A DNA stretch of 64,000 bases from NCBI GenBank assembly GCA_958450325.1, contig OY288243.1:24830844-24894843 (forward strand), in the 5' to 3' direction. The notes under the pieces were generated by a model. The model ran no database searches. It saw only the letters and a program-made list of their open reading frames with translations, and had not been told where the DNA came from. The DNA is from Agrostemma githago (Eukaryota > Streptophyta > Magnoliopsida > Caryophyllales > Caryophyllaceae). The first letter of the stretch is position 1. Each line of letters starts with the position of its first letter. The position numbers and the translations under genes were made by a program. This document shows, in pieces, positions 21,351 to 34,141 of the stretch.

Positions 21351-24300
21351 AATTAACTCATGTTTGGCACGCGTGTTATTCGACACAGGGGCATCTTTAT
21401 ATCCCGTGTATCACCCTCTTTTGCCACCCGAGCGAACTTATCCAACCCTCTGAGTGTGGATGCATCAATATCTTTACCTAACGGTCAAGTTGTGAGTTGT
21501 AACGTATTATTTAAGGATGTGCCTATTATCATTTTGGAGTCTACCTTCTTGGCTAAGCTGATAAGTTTTAACCTCCCTAATTTTGATGTTATTGTTGGGA
21601 TGGATTGGTTAGGAAAGTATCATGTCCAATTTGAGTGTAGGAATCAAAAGATAACTTTGAGGAGCCCACTTGGAGATCGGGTATCCTATAGAGGCCTAAG
21701 ATCGAATCAAAGAACTAAGCTAGTATCAGTAATGAAGTTAATGAGTTTGTATCGAAAAGGATGTCAGGTTTACCTTTGTAATATCACTAAGAATGAGGAC
21801 AAGATGGAAACTAGTGACATAACTATTGCTAAAAAGTTTCCAGAAGTTTTTCCTGATGATTTACCTAGAGTACCACCCTTGAGAGATGTAGAGTTTACTA
21901 TTGATCTCGTACCTGGAACAACCCCTATCTCTAAATCACCTTATAGGATGGCTCCTACGAAACTTTAAGAATTGAAAAAGTAATTGGAAGAAATGTTGGA
22001 AAAAGGATTCATTAGACCAAGCACATCACCTTGGGGAGCACCTATACTGTTTTTTAAGAAGAAAGATGGTAGTATGAGACTTTGTATTGACTATAGAGAA
22101 TTAAATAAGGTAACCATTAAAAACCGTTATCCACTCCAGAGGATAGATGGTTTGTTTGACCTACTTAAAGGAGCTGGTATATTTTCCAAGATTGACCTAA
22201 GGTCGGGTTATCATCAGATTTTGGTCAGGGAGGAGAATATTCAGAAAACCGCTTTTAAAACTCGTTATAGTCATTATGAGTTTCGAGTTATGCCTTTTGG
22301 GTTAACCAATGCACCAGCAGTCTTCATGGATCAGATGAATAGGACATTCCAAGAATATTTGGATACTTGCGTGGTAGTATTTATCGATGACATTTTGGTG
22401 TATTCTAAGGACTCTGTTGAGCATGAAAAACACCTACGTATTATTTTGAATATTTTGAGGAATCACAAGTGGTACGCCAAAGTGTTCAAGTGTGAATTTT
22501 GGTTAGATAAAGTTGCATTTTTGGGACATATTATTTGTAAGGGAGAAATTCAAGTAGGCCCCGCTAAGATTGAGGCTGACAAGGAATGGCAGACACCTAA
22601 GAGTATGACTGAGGTAAGAAGTTTTCTAGGACTTGTGGGTTATTATAGGAGATTTGTTCCCGAATTTTCAAATATATCAAGACCAATGACAAAATTAATT
22701 TAGAAAGAGTCAAAGTATATTTGGACCAGGGAGTGCGAGAAAGCATTTCAGGATCCTAAGGAAATATTGATTTCTGCACCGATTTTAACGTTACCAACTG
22801 ATGGAGAGGAGTATGAGGTTTACAGTGATGCATCACTTAATGGTTTAGGATGTGTACTAATGCGGAAAAGAAAATTTATAGCTTATGCCTCGAGACAATT
22901 GAAAATTCATGAAAGAAATTGCCCAACTCATGTTTTAGAATTAGCCGTTGTTGTCTTCACTTTAAAAGATTGGGACACATTATTTGTATGGAGTTAGCTG
23001 TAAGTTTTACAACGATTATAAGAGTCTTAAGTATATATTCACTCAGAAGGAGTTGAACATGAGACAACGCAGATGGTTAGAACTGTATAAGGATTACAAG
23101 ATCGAACTATTATACCATGGGGGAAAAGCCAATGTAGTGGCTGACGCCTTGAGCAGAATGAAAAGTCATTCGATAAGTACATTGGTTCATGATATGGAGA
23201 AACTTGACATAGAAATGCAATGGTAAAGCATGGAGATATAGCATTATTAAAGATGGTTGTTGAACCTGATCTATTTCATGAAATAAGAACCATTCAATGG
23301 GAAGACCCAGAACTAATTAAACTGCGAGAAGAAGTTCAGACGAGTAGAAAGCAGGATTTCACTATTCATCAAGATGGAAGCTTGAGAGTTAAGGGTAGAT
23401 GGTGTGTACCCAATCATGACGTTTTGAGGAATAAGATTCTGAGCCAAGCTCATAGTTTTAAGTATTCTATGCACCCAGGATCAGATAATATGTATAAGGA
23501 TTTGAAACAACGATTTTGGTGGTCAGGCATGAAACGAGATGTAGCTGAGTTTGTAGCCAAATGTCTCATTTTTCAGAAGGTGAAGATTGAACATTAGAGA
23601 CCAAGAGGTCTATTAAAACCTCTTGATATACCCAGAGAAAAGTGGAGTTCAATTTCTATGGATTTTATTATGGGATTAACGAGGACACGGGGTCAGAAAG
23701 ACGTTATTTAGGTAATCGTAGATAGATTAACAAAATTTGCACATTTTGTACTCATTGAAGAAACTTGGAGATTAGAACAATTAGCTGAGGCATACACAGC
23801 CGAAATAGTCAGACTTCATGGAGTACCCGAGGAAATTATTTTAGATCGAGACCCAAGATTCGTGTCGAAATTTTGGGACAAATTACAACAACTATTGGGT
23901 AGTAAGATTAAAAAGAGCACAGCTTTTCATCCAGGAACTGATGGTCAAATGGAAAGGACTATCAAAACCCTTGAGGATATGTTTAGAGCATGTACCCTAG
24001 AATTTCCAGGAAGTTGGGAGAAGAACCTTTCGTTAATAGAATTTTCATACAATAATAGTTACCATGCTAGTTTGGGATGTGCCCCTTTTGAAGCATTGTA
24101 TCGTAGATGGTGTAGAAGCCCAATATGTTGGGATGACATTAGTGACAATGTCGGTTTAGGACCTCAGATTATCCAAGACCAAATTGATTAGATCAAAATA
24201 ATTCAAGAGCAACTTCAAGTCGCACAGGATAGACAGAAAGCTTATGCAAATACGCATAGACGACCAATTGAATTTGAGGTTGGAGAAAAAGTATTTCTGA

Positions 24301-24693
24301 AAGTTGCATCTATGAAAGGGGTGAGAAGATTTGGAGTTAAAAGGAAAATTGAGTCCTAAGTATATCGGACCTTATTATATTTTGAATCGAATAGGTCAAG
24401 TAGCATATCGATTGGATTTACCCACTGACCTAGAGAAAGTTCACAATGTGTTTCATGTATCCCAATTAAGAAAATATAGAAGTGATCCATCACACATTAC
24501 TACACCAGATGCGATATCCTTAGAACCGAACCTTGTTTATTCGGAAAGGCCTGTTCAAATCCTAGAAAAGGAAGTACTTACCTTAAGGAGGAAGGTAATA
24601 CCCCTTGTCAAAGTATTGTGGAGAAGTCATAAATAGGAGCAAGCCACGTGGGAAACTGAAGCCTCAATGCGAGAGAAACACCCACAATTATTT
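21351..24693 (+). pseudogene. pol: Chromovirus pol: protease, RT, RNase H, integrase, chromodomain-like tail; broken
   Basis: Protease: VLFDTGASL near 21375-21400, then a frameshift before 21453. RT: 21984-22703 with the catalytic FIDD at 22380-22391. RNase H: VYSDASLNGLG near 22817-22850, frameshifted about 22990, then the ANVVADALSRM end. Integrase: zinc finger near 23448-23600, in which the second cysteine of the usual CXXC is Phe (CLIF), then a nonsense codon after KIEH. DDE-core pieces follow: MDFIMGL, LDRDPRFVSKFWDKL and GQMERTIKTLEDM. C-terminus: KYIGPYYILNRIGQ followed by a chromodomain-like block near 24540-24690 with TAG 24634-24636. Other stops are at 21966, 21981, 22701, 23708 and 24189. 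The enzyme set would copy element RNA and insert it; the chromodomain-like tail normally directs insertion to heterochromatin. Confidence 0.88.
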
Positions 24694-24764
24694 GATTCAG
24701 GTAGAATATTAAACCTAAGTGGAACCCTTAAGTTATACCATAATTTTGAGGACGAAATTATTTT

Positions 24765-24777
24765 AAGAGGGGAAGAC
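24765..24777 (+). other. Polypurine tract of the chromovirus
   Basis: AAGAGGGGAAGAC directly precedes the LTR start TGTAACACTC at 24778. A TTTTGAGGACGAAA motif stands about 20 bp upstream (24745-24757), as in the LARD-like elements. Confidence 0.8.
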
Positions 24778-25245
24778 TGTAACACTCTGTGTTTAATAAA
24801 CGTAATTAAAATTTTATTTTTCGTTAAACAAAGTTTAAGACTCAAAAATATTTTAATATTAACCTGTCATTCTGATATTTTTCTCTTCTCATAAAATTTA
24901 AAAAATAATTTATCGGAATTTTTATATAATGTTTTAAAATCCCGTTACACGAAGAAGTGAACAAGACTACAGAACGACGTTTATGAACTTGTCATAAAGG
25001 TTATTTAAATAATTAAAACCTAGTAATATTTACTTAATTATAACTAACGCCCCATAATACTATTTATCGTCTGTTTTATTTACCATCTTACAAATTTCTT
25101 TTTAAAAATAAAATCTACGGGTTCCGTTATTTTAATTCTGTAATCTTATATTTCAACTTTTCAAGAATAAAAGATGTTTGTTTGTCTGAGATTTGGATCG
25201 AAATGACTTACTTGGGACCTTATTTTGAAACAAAATAATAATTAT
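24778..25245 (+). repeat. Left part of the chromovirus 3' LTR
   Basis: AT-rich sequence starting TGTAACACTCTGTG after the PPT, cut at 25245 by the Ogre LTR. No matching 5' LTR is in the window. Confidence 0.78.
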
Positions 25246-27784
25246 TGTAGACACCCGCATTTTGACTGCTTGTGTCTATAGCAGTCTCCAACAAAACACC
25301 CGATCATGATCGGACGTAAACATGCTTTAATACGCTCGAATATTGTCTTGGAATCCATAGTATCCGACGTGGGCACTTAGAGGAGTGTGAATCTCTCAAA
25401 ACCGACCTTAAATTCAGACTCAGTGGGTCGTTTCCAATCAAACAAAGCTACTTTGAGCCAAAACCGCCACCGGGGGCAAAATCGTCTTTTGCAATCGAGC
25501 CGAAACCGGTCAAAGTCGAAACCCGAAACTCAAAAGCTCCAAAATACGTCCAGATACGTGAATCAATCAAGTCAAACAGAAAAAAATCATGCCTCGAATA
25601 ACGCGGATATCAATCCGTATTTTGAGCAACTTCCGATACACGAAACTTCGAGTACCCGCATCCAGGAGTCGCAGAACTGAGCCGCCTCATCTGGGGTACC
25701 TGAGTCTTGAATCGCCCCGCTTCAGGCGTCCAAATACTGAGCCGAAACATTTCGCAAAAAGCCTATAAATACACCCTTACCTCCGACGTTTCAAGGGTCG
25801 CATTTCATTTTCTCGAAACTCATTTCAGAACACCGAGAGCATTTCCCATCCCTAAACACACCTTAAATCACCTACATTATCGATCGCTCCCGTGCCTACG
25901 CTGACACTTGACGAGTTCGTGTTCCGAGACTTTTAGCGTGTAGGTTGAGGGTGTAAACAAACCCCATTTCTCCAATATCTTTCTCTCTTATTTTCGTTTA
26001 TTAACTACTAACTAACTACTAACCTTGACTTTACCATTGTACAAACTTTTATTTATTGTATCGCTAACATTTTCTTTTCGTTCCTAACCATCTAACATTT
26101 ACATTATCGTTATTTACATTTTTGTCATATAAGTACCGTGTATATTACGATAATATGAAACCGTTTTCAAAATCGAATCGAGTACATCCGGTAACTAAAC
26201 GCTGCCCAAAGTCCGTATAACACCCGAATAAGACGCGCCGGAGGTGGCACCCATATTTTGAGGCGTGCCGCCCCAGGCTTCTAAGGGTCAATGCGCCTTA
26301 TAGCGTGCGCCTGACCCTACGGGTAACGATGTGATCGCAGTCGTTCGTTATCGAGTGTACCCGATGTCATTTTCAAATATCGCTCTAAGCGCTCGATGTT
26401 GACTCCGTAGTCAAATGTTGCGCGTAAAAGAGCCATCGATAATCAAAGTGGTAGGAAACCCTATGATGTCAATCCGAGAGTCGTACGAAGGACTCTGATA
26501 TTCGTATCAAGTCGATATAATCGTTTTGTCTTAAAATTGAATCGATTAAGGACGAGTACCCCAATATGGCCGAAATAAGATATCGTAGACTTCTGAAGTA
26601 GTTCACAACGATACAAATTTTGCTTAGGGAACAATACTTGCAACTTTAGTCGACGCGCGCTAATCAATTGCGCGTTTCCTTTTCAGATTTACATTTCGTA
26701 TTTATTTTTTTTGTCTTTTTACGATTCTGAGCAAATGTCTCATTTCGTAAGTCATATACTGACGACTTCCTAGTCGGATATGGTTTATGAAGTCTCGAGA
26801 CAGCCAGTCTACACTATGAGGAATCAGGACGAGACGTCGAGTCTTCGGGATCAAGCTAGCATCATGCTTTGGTCCCGAACCCGACCTGTCTAGACACCCA
26901 AGGTCAGGCGCCTGCACATCAGGCCGCCTCCCCTCAGGTATCTGAACCCCAGACTGCCTCACTTCAGACGCCTGAGTTCCAGGTCGCAACCTTTTGCGCA
27001 TTCCAGCCTCTGTCCTCTGGTCAATACGTAACGCAATACGTATTTGATCTGAGTTTGTCAAATATCCGGTTTACGGTTTCAATTTACGATTCATTTACGA
27101 GTTCGTTTATTATTTACGTTACCATTTCTAACCCGATAATATTATATCTTCGCTTATCGTATTGTGAATTCCGAGTTGTATTCCACCCGTGTAATTCGTA
27201 ATTTACATTTAACTTGTTTATTTACATTTCATGGCATTTATCATTTTCTAAACAAACCCACATGCTAAATACAACTTCGCATTAAACGACGTAGCTAAAC
27301 ACGTATTTCGCATGCGTCTCTAAAAACATTGTTTGCATATCATTTAACCGTCTTACTAACGCACGTACATGAAAACCGAACGATATCCTAGTAGAGGTCG
27401 CTAAGTGCGGGCGGGATTGGGTGTCCTTTGTGGGCTTCCCAACACGTACATACCCTCACCCCTTACTCAGAACCATTGGTTTCCGGATGCCCGAAACCGT
27501 TGGCATACGAGAGTCATTCGACACACGATATTCGATAACCCGATATCGGTATCTTTATGGAAAGGGACGAACCCCCAAAAGCTCTAGTACTAAAGCGGGT
27601 TGTGGTTTGTGCACGATACGCCCAAGTATAGAGTCGGTTCGAACAGGTCCGAACTCCCACAAACTTTGGTGGCGACTCCTATTTCGATTTAAATTTCAAC
27701 CCAAGATCAATCTTACCACGAGATTCATTCTCCTACCCAAACCCGTGCGTGGTTACGTCGGGGTAGACCTATGTCATGTCCACA
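25246..27784 (+). repeat. 5' LTR of the Ogre/Tat element
   Basis: A 2539-bp LTR from TGTAGACACCCGCATTTT to ATGTCCACA, followed by ATT and the primer site. The right edge is set by the PBS. The left edge is set by the TG start and the break in the chromovirus LTR. Confidence 0.85.
25764..25771 (+). promoter_or_regulatory. TATA box in the Ogre/Tat LTR
   Basis: TATAAATA in the context AAAGCC-TATAAATA-CACCC, a good plant TATA box in a GC-richer part of the LTR. Confidence 0.6.
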
Positions 27785-27787
27785 ATT

Positions 27788-27805
27788 TGGCGACTCCACT
27801 GGGGA
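27788..27805 (+). other. Primer-binding site of the Ogre/Tat element (Arg-tRNA type)
   Basis: TGGCGACTCCACTGGGGA lies three bases after the LTR. This site is characteristic of Ogre elements and is described as complementary to an Arg tRNA. Confidence 0.88.
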
Positions 27806-28870
27806 TACCTGATGTACCACTTGTCATCGGGATTCTCAGGGTGAGACTCGAAGAGAAATCATTTGGTAATTAACGTGCAAGCATTAGTTTGATGGTTCAT
27901 GCATAACCCCATTTTTGCCCGGGCCGGTTACTTGTGACCGACGTCCCACTATACCGCGGTGCATTCATACATGGGTGCACTAAAGACATCTATGGCCAAA
28001 CTTGTATGGATTTCGCGGCATGATCTAAGATCTATTCCGCTTAGGAAGTCCGTCCTGATTTACGAGAGAGCCATCAGTGTTGGTATAGACCCTCTTTAGA
28101 CCGACCGAGACTTGGTTTAAAGCATACATGTTGTCGTCATAATGCTTGTGTGACTATGTGCTAATTGATTTCCGTTTCATTTTTCAAAAACTATCATTTA
28201 AAAAATGCATCCTTTCAAAATGCCAAGTTTTCAATAACTCAGTATGCTGCCAAAATTTAGACTAACGATTTGACTCAAAATAGCCTATTTTTAGCCGGCA
28301 TTCTACCCATTTCAAAACTCGAAAACTTCCGACTTTTCAAAAAAGCTCAGTCCCGTCGGCATACTGCCAATTTTAAAAGTCAGGACCGTCCTCCGAATTT
28401 TTTCAAAATTCAACCCTTTCCAAAAACCTTCCTTATAATAGGACCAATCGTTATCCGTGTGTCGGGTCTTTCCATAGTACGTCGAAGGTCTTTAGTGTCG
28501 AAACTCTGTCGATCTTACATCACGCATTTTCTCCCTATCCCAAGTCTGCCTTATCTTAAAGGCATGACCGACCTGCGTGTGGCATACCCCTACAAAGGAA
28601 AGTCCGTTTATACACTCGAGTCAAAAGTCTGGGGAAAATCTCACGTGGTCCTTCCTTCGAACAAGACTCGGCCCACATAGCCGAATCCTAAGGAAGTCAC
28701 ACCACCCACGAGTCACCCGTCTAGGTGTCTTTCTCGAGTCATTTTCTCGTTCAATGTTTTCTTTGCTCGAGATGTACTGTTTTGATTCCAAGGTCTGGGT
28801 TCAAGGTTTCTGATTACGTGGTATTCTTAAAGCCAACCCACCATCAAACAGGCTCAGAATAGAGCATGCT
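27806..28870 (+). other. Ogre/Tat 5' untranslated region
   Basis: No supported gene. The separate ORF1 found upstream of gag in full-length Ogres was not recognised. Open frames here (for example 28270-28680) lack motifs. Confidence 0.5.
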
Positions 28871-31225
28871 TTGAACAACTTGAAAACCCCGATGGACACC
28901 ATGGTCTCCAAGCAAACTGAGATTGAGGCCCAACTGATAGCAATGAGGGCCGATCAAACGGCCATCAATGCTCGTCTGACTGTTGTGGCGCAAAGGACTC
29001 CTAACTTCGGGACTGAAAACACTGGGCCAATCGCCGAACTGGTTAGTGCGGTGCGCTGACTAGAGGAACAAGTCCACCTGTCCGGGAATAACACCATCGA
29101 CATGGAGAACTCCCGTGTTTATTGTCCTTTGCACGGTGAGTTACCCGCCAATCTGAACCTCACGGGCCTGCCGATGTTCGAAGGGACCGAGGATCCATTA
29201 CTCCACATTCGGGCCTTCAAGGAGTTGATGGCCATCAAGGGAGTGAAATCGAGCATGTTCAAGAACCTGTTCGCTACCTCCCTTGAGAAGCACCCACGGG
29301 CCTGGTACTATAGGCTAGACCCGAAAAAATACCCAACTTGGGATGATATGGCTACAGAATTTGCTCGGAAATACGCTAATAACTCCAAGATCCAAACCAC
29401 TATGCGCTCCCTGGAGGTTATGGCCCAGGAGCCCAAGGAAGGTTTTACTAAATACCTTCAACGCTGGAGGGCCGAAAGTGTGAAGTTGGTCGATAAGCCC
29501 AGCGAGAAAACTCTAGTGGAGGCCTTTGTCAAGAACATTCTCCCATCCTACCGGGTCCATCTCTGGTACGCTGTCATACCCAATTTCACCACCCTTATTG
29601 AAATGGGTATGAGAATCGAATATGACCTGAGGCTAGAAGGTCTAACTAAAGCCTCTGGCAAGGGTTACGAAGGGGCCTCATCTTCCCCTACTAAGGCCCC
29701 GGCTGCAGCCCGCAGCATTTTTGATGAGGTTAATCTACTCGATGCCTCGTCCAAGAAGAATACCCTACCTCGGGTGGTCACTGATATAGGTACTACCTAT
29801 ACTTATGCCTTAAAAAGGCTATCTTCTAAGGGCCTAATCCAACCGATAGGCCCAGCCCCTGAAGTTCCGGTTAACCGACGGTCCAAGAATTGTAACGCCC
29901 AAGCCTATTGCCAATACAATAGTGGCAATGGGCACGATACCAAGAAATGTTGGAAGTTGAAGCATCTTATCCAAGACCTGATCGAGAGCAGTAAGATTCC
30001 TTTGCCCAGGGACAAACCGAGTAATAAGGACAGTCTCTTCCGCTCCCACGCCATGTTTACCGGGGATATGGTCGATTGTTCCCATCATATCCCACAAGTG
30101 AACGGGATCTGGTTCGATGATGAGGATGACATATACCACATCAAAGGGAAAACTGTCCCCATTACCAGTGAAGAGGTCCGAAAGGCTAGGTCCAAAGTCC
30201 TAGCCAGTAACCACCTCACGCGCTCTGGTCGTCCCTATCAAGCTACTAGCTGTAGGGACACCTCTATCCAGGCAACCGTCACTGAGCCAGTAAGGACGGA
30301 AGTCGCCCCTGAAAAGCCGACCACTGACACGGCTCTCGTAAAACAGTTAAAGAAGACTCGAGTTGACCTCACTATATGGAAACTCCAGGTCAGTTTGCAA
30401 CAGCATCGAGAGGCACTTAATAAGGCTCTCGATCAGATTAAGATCGACTCCATGGTTACCCTTGCTAAAATGGTAGCCACGGTCCTGCCCCACTTGAAGG
30501 GAAAAGCTAAGGAAGAAGAACCCTTAATTACCTTTTCTGAGGCAGATCTACCGTTCGGGGCTTCCCACAACCTAGCCCTTTATATTACGGTGATTTATCG
30601 CGGAAAGTACCTCTCGATGACCCTAATTGATGACGGGTCTGCGGTCAACGTCCTTCCCTTAAGGACTGCCAAAGCCCTCGGCATTACTGAGGCTGACAAC
30701 ATCCTGACTGCTCAAACCATCCAGGCATTTGATGGGAGCCCGAAGTCGGTAGCTCGAGCCATAAAATTGACCATCATAACGGGCCCAAAAGAAAAAGAGT
30801 TGGAGTTCCAGGTGATCGATGTCACCTCCTCCTTCAACCTGCTCCTAGAGAGGCCATGGATTCACGCCGTCAAAGCGGTATCCTCCACCCTCCACCGAGA
30901 AGTTAAGTTGCCCCTGCATGATAGTGTTATCACCTTGGAGGCAACCCCTATGACTGTGGCTATCTGCAACACCACGGGTCACACGGACCTTTGGGGGTTC
31001 GATTTCGTGGGGATGATCGAGGAGGAATACCTCTTTAGGCCCTACTTCACCACTAGTATCGACACGATGCCGCAAAACATGGGATATTTCCAGGGGGCTA
31101 CCTCTAGGCCATATCTTACAGCTGGGAAGATTATCGAGGTCCTTAAGGACGAAGACTCCCACTTCGGCCTCGCTTATACCACAACACCGGACAATGTTGT
31201 CCGAGTAGGTATCGAAAAGGCCTGA
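28871..31225 (+). pseudogene. Ogre/Tat gag-protease, one nonsense codon
   Basis: A frame from about ATG 28871 is stopped by TGA 29057-29059 (context AVR*LEEQV). It resumes in frame, with an ATG at 29102, and stays open for 707 codons to TGA 31223-31225. Gag signatures typical of Tat/Ogre include GTEDPLLHIRAFKELM (about 29190-29235), HPRAWYYRLDP and the RTYCDF-like WRAESVKL region. A degenerate CCH-type stretch is near 29918-29955. Protease: LIDDGSAVNVLPL near 30627-30665. The central D-G-S form is usual in this lineage rather than DTG. The protein would be cut into capsid and enzymes; the stop divides the N-terminus from the rest. Confidence 0.85.
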
Positions 31226-31810
31226 AATATCATTAAGGGTATCCACTTGAGCCCTTATAGCCCACGGTTGATTGACTACTTCGTCACGCCGGTATTTGGG
31301 GCCGTCCAGGTTGGTCTATTCCAACCTCATGCTGTGCACCCCGGGACCCAATTGGCCCGGGATTGCAATTACATTCTAGATGATGTGTTCACGTTCATCC
31401 AATCAGAGCCGAGGGAAGGCGCCGACGATGTTGAGCCCGCGCTGGGCTACTGTTCGGGGAAGACACGATAGTCCTGACTCCAAAGGAAGACCTGGTCAAC
31501 CTCATCCTCCGTAGCAACAGGATCGACCCAAGAAAGCTGATCTCGCATGTTGGCTCCGAGACGAGAAACAGTGCTTGGAGGAAGACTATCAAATGGACCG
31601 ACAGTCAAGGAGGATCTAAAAGCTGGTCACCGGTGAAGGGGATATGCCTGCTTCTGAGTCTGTGTCCGAGTCGGAGTCTGAGTATGAGGTCAAGTCTAAG
31701 GGGTCCGGTGCTAGAGTCATTCCTATAACCCCTCTCCCTTCAGTTACTCCTGTTGGTGCTTCGGGGTTTGTCCCGAGAGCCTTACCTCTTTCGCCGCTGA
31801 CATTGATCAG
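31226..31810 (+). other. Region between protease and RT of the Ogre/Tat element
   Basis: Broken coding remnants in several frames. Ogre elements commonly have an intron between protease and RT, and this stretch occupies that position, but no splice sites can be assigned with confidence. Confidence 0.4.
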
Positions 31811-33505
31811 ATGGCTGCTCTTTTCGAGCTATTTTCAAAATTTTCAATCAATAATAACAACCGTTCTGCTTACGACTTGTCTCTTTTTAACTGCAATTTT
31901 GGTTTCAAAAATATTTTATGCAATGACATTAAGAAACCCGACGAACATATAACCCTACCTCCACACCTGATCGAGCAGTTAGAGCAAAGGGATTCGCGGA
32001 ATCCGGTAATAGAAGAAACCAAATCCATCAATGTGGGAACAACCTTAGATCCCCAGATGCTTAAGATAGGCTTATCCTTAGATACCGAGGATAGACAACA
32101 ATTCACAAGCCTCCTCCAAAAATTCAAAGACGTCTTTGCATGGTTCTACAAGGACATGCCGGGGATAGACTGGAAAATAGCTAAGCACCACATACCAATC
32201 AAAGACGGGTGTAAACCGGGTAAGATAAAACACCGCAGAATGAGGCCCGAAGGGTCCCTCAAAGTCAAAGAAGAAGTCGATAAGCAGTTCAAGGCCAGCT
32301 TCATACAGGTGTTCGAATATCCGGACTGGGTTGCGAACATCATGCCGGTTCTTAAAAAGGACGGTAAGGTGCACGTGTGCGTGGACTTTCGGGATCTTAA
32401 CAAGGCGAGCCCGAAAGACGACTTCCCATTACCACACATCGACATATTGGTGGACAATACCACTAACCATGCCCTTCTGTCATTTATGGACGGGTATGCC
32501 ACGTATAACCAAATCAAGATAGCGGAAGAAGATATGAGTAAGACCACCTTCACTACACCTTGGGGTACTTAATGCTATACCGTCATGTCGTCTGGTCTCA
32601 TTATTGGCGGGGCCACGTATCAACGGACTGCTACAACCTTATTCCACGACATGATGCATAAGGTGGTAAAGGTATATGTGGACGATATGATCGTCAAATC
32701 CAAGGACCGGGATGGGCACGTCACTGCCTAAGGAAATTCTTTACCCGACTGCGCAATTACAACATGAGGCTAAACCCTCAAAAGTGTAGTTTTGGGGTAA
32801 CGTCTGGTAAATTGTTGGATCACATCGTTAGCCAACCTGGTATCGAGGTTGATCTAGCAAAAATCAAAGCCATCACCGAAATGAAGCCTCCTAACCCCGA
32901 AAAAGAGATACGGGGGTTTCTCGGGAAAATCCAGTATATCAGCCGGTTTATTTCCAAACTGACCATGGTATGTGAACCGATTTTCAAGAAACTGAAAGTG
33001 GGGGAACGAACATTGTGTGACGACAAATGTCAAGCGGCTTTCGACAAAATCAAAGAAATCTTTTCTGCTCCGCCAGTCTTAATGACACCTCAACCCCGTT
33101 TGCCTTTGTCGTTATACCTAGCAATGACCGAGACAGCCATGGGGGCTATGCTGACGCAGACAGTCGACTCAGAAGAACGAGCTATTTACTACATCAGCAA
33201 AAAGTTTTTAGAGTATCAATGGAAATACACCATGCTCGAGAAAACGTGATTGGCTCTAGTCTGGGCCACCAAGAAGCTCCGACATTATATGCTCAGCTAC
33301 GAAGTGTAGGTATTATCCAAGATGGACCCCATCAAATACCTCTTCGAAATGCCCGTCCTCAACGGCAGAATTTCTAGATGGACTCTAATGTTGGCAGAGT
33401 TCGACCTGTAGTTCGTACCGTTAAAAGCTATTAAGAGCCGGGTAGTAGCCGAATTTCTCGCCGATAGTCCCGTAACCGAAGAAGGGCACACCGACACTTG
33501 GTCCT
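31811..33505 (+). pseudogene. Ogre/Tat RT and RNase H, broken
   Basis: RT motifs: VCVDFRDLNKASPKDDFPLPHID (about 32374-32445), LLSFMDGYATYNQI, then a stop at 32570-32572 after TTPWGT. In the next segment the catalytic YVDD lies at 32674-32685. The thumb and connection resume at 32764 (MRLNPQKCSFGV). RNase H remnants run to 33480 (VVAEFLADSPV), with stops at 33247, 33307 and 33409. The domain ends at the solo-LTR target site (GTCCT, 33501-33505). Confidence 0.86.
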
Positions 33506-33808
33506 TGTTGTGTGTCAAATTTGGACCGTTTTTCCTCCCATTTAGACTCGTTTTTCCTCCGTTTTATGAGATTAAAGTGCGATTATCGCCCAATTTTGAG
33601 TATTTCTCGCATTAGAGTCTCTCTTTTACAAATTACATGTTTTTGGTAGTTTTTCATTTATTTTGACTGGATTTTCGACCAAAAACGTGTCCGAGCATCC
33701 ATGAGCATGAAAGAGGGAGATACCGTCCAAAGAGCAAAGCACACGACTGAAAGTTCTATTAATCCAATCAATCGACAAAGAAAGAGACCGGAAGAGAGGC
33801 GAAAAACC

Positions 33809-34015
33809 ATCGGGTGAAGTTTCACCCGATGAGTCACCACCGGGCAAAATTTCGCCCGACAACATTTTCCACCTCCCCGAAGATTTTCATGAACACTCAC
33901 CACCGGGCGAAATTCTCACCACCGGGTGAAGTTTCGCCCGACGGTAAAGAAGCGTCAAAATTGCATTTCTGGAGAAAGTCCACCGGGTAAAATGACCAGG
34001 TGAAATTTCACCCGG
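33809..34015 (+). repeat. Palindrome cluster in U3 of the solo LTR
   Basis: At least four inverted repeats with a shared core: ATCGGGTGAA-GT-TTCACCCGAT (33809-33830, perfect), CGGGCAAAATTTCGCCCG (33841-33858), CGGGTGAAGTTTCGCCCG (33923-33940) and CCAGGTGAAATTTCACCCGG (33996-34015). They lie about 120-325 bp upstream of the TATA box. Confidence 0.88.
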
Positions 34016-34133
34016 CGATATTAGCTCGTGAATGCCAATTAATCGCAGGGTGAAGTTGCATAGGGTGAAGGTCTAATTAAGAAGGGAAGATTGGATTATG
34101 GGCCTTAAGTTGTGTGACCCAGTAAGGGTTTAG

Positions 34134-34141
34134 TATATATA
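34134..34141 (+). promoter_or_regulatory. TATA box of the solo LTR
   Basis: TATATATA in the context GTTTAG-TATATATA-GTAACC, downstream of the palindrome cluster. Confidence 0.55.

Larger units (their letters stand above)
19600..25245 (+). mobile_element. Chromovirus (Tekay-like) Ty3/gypsy element, 5'-truncated and degenerate
   Basis: The order is extra ORF, gag with CCHC knuckle, protease, RT, RNase H, integrase, a chromodomain-like C-terminus, PPT and 3' LTR start. The 5' LTR and the initiator-Met PBS (TGGTATCAGAGC) are missing. At least ten stops or frameshifts occur. The 3' LTR is cut at 25245 by an Ogre insertion. Its other end is proposed at 58614-60096. Confidence 0.88.
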
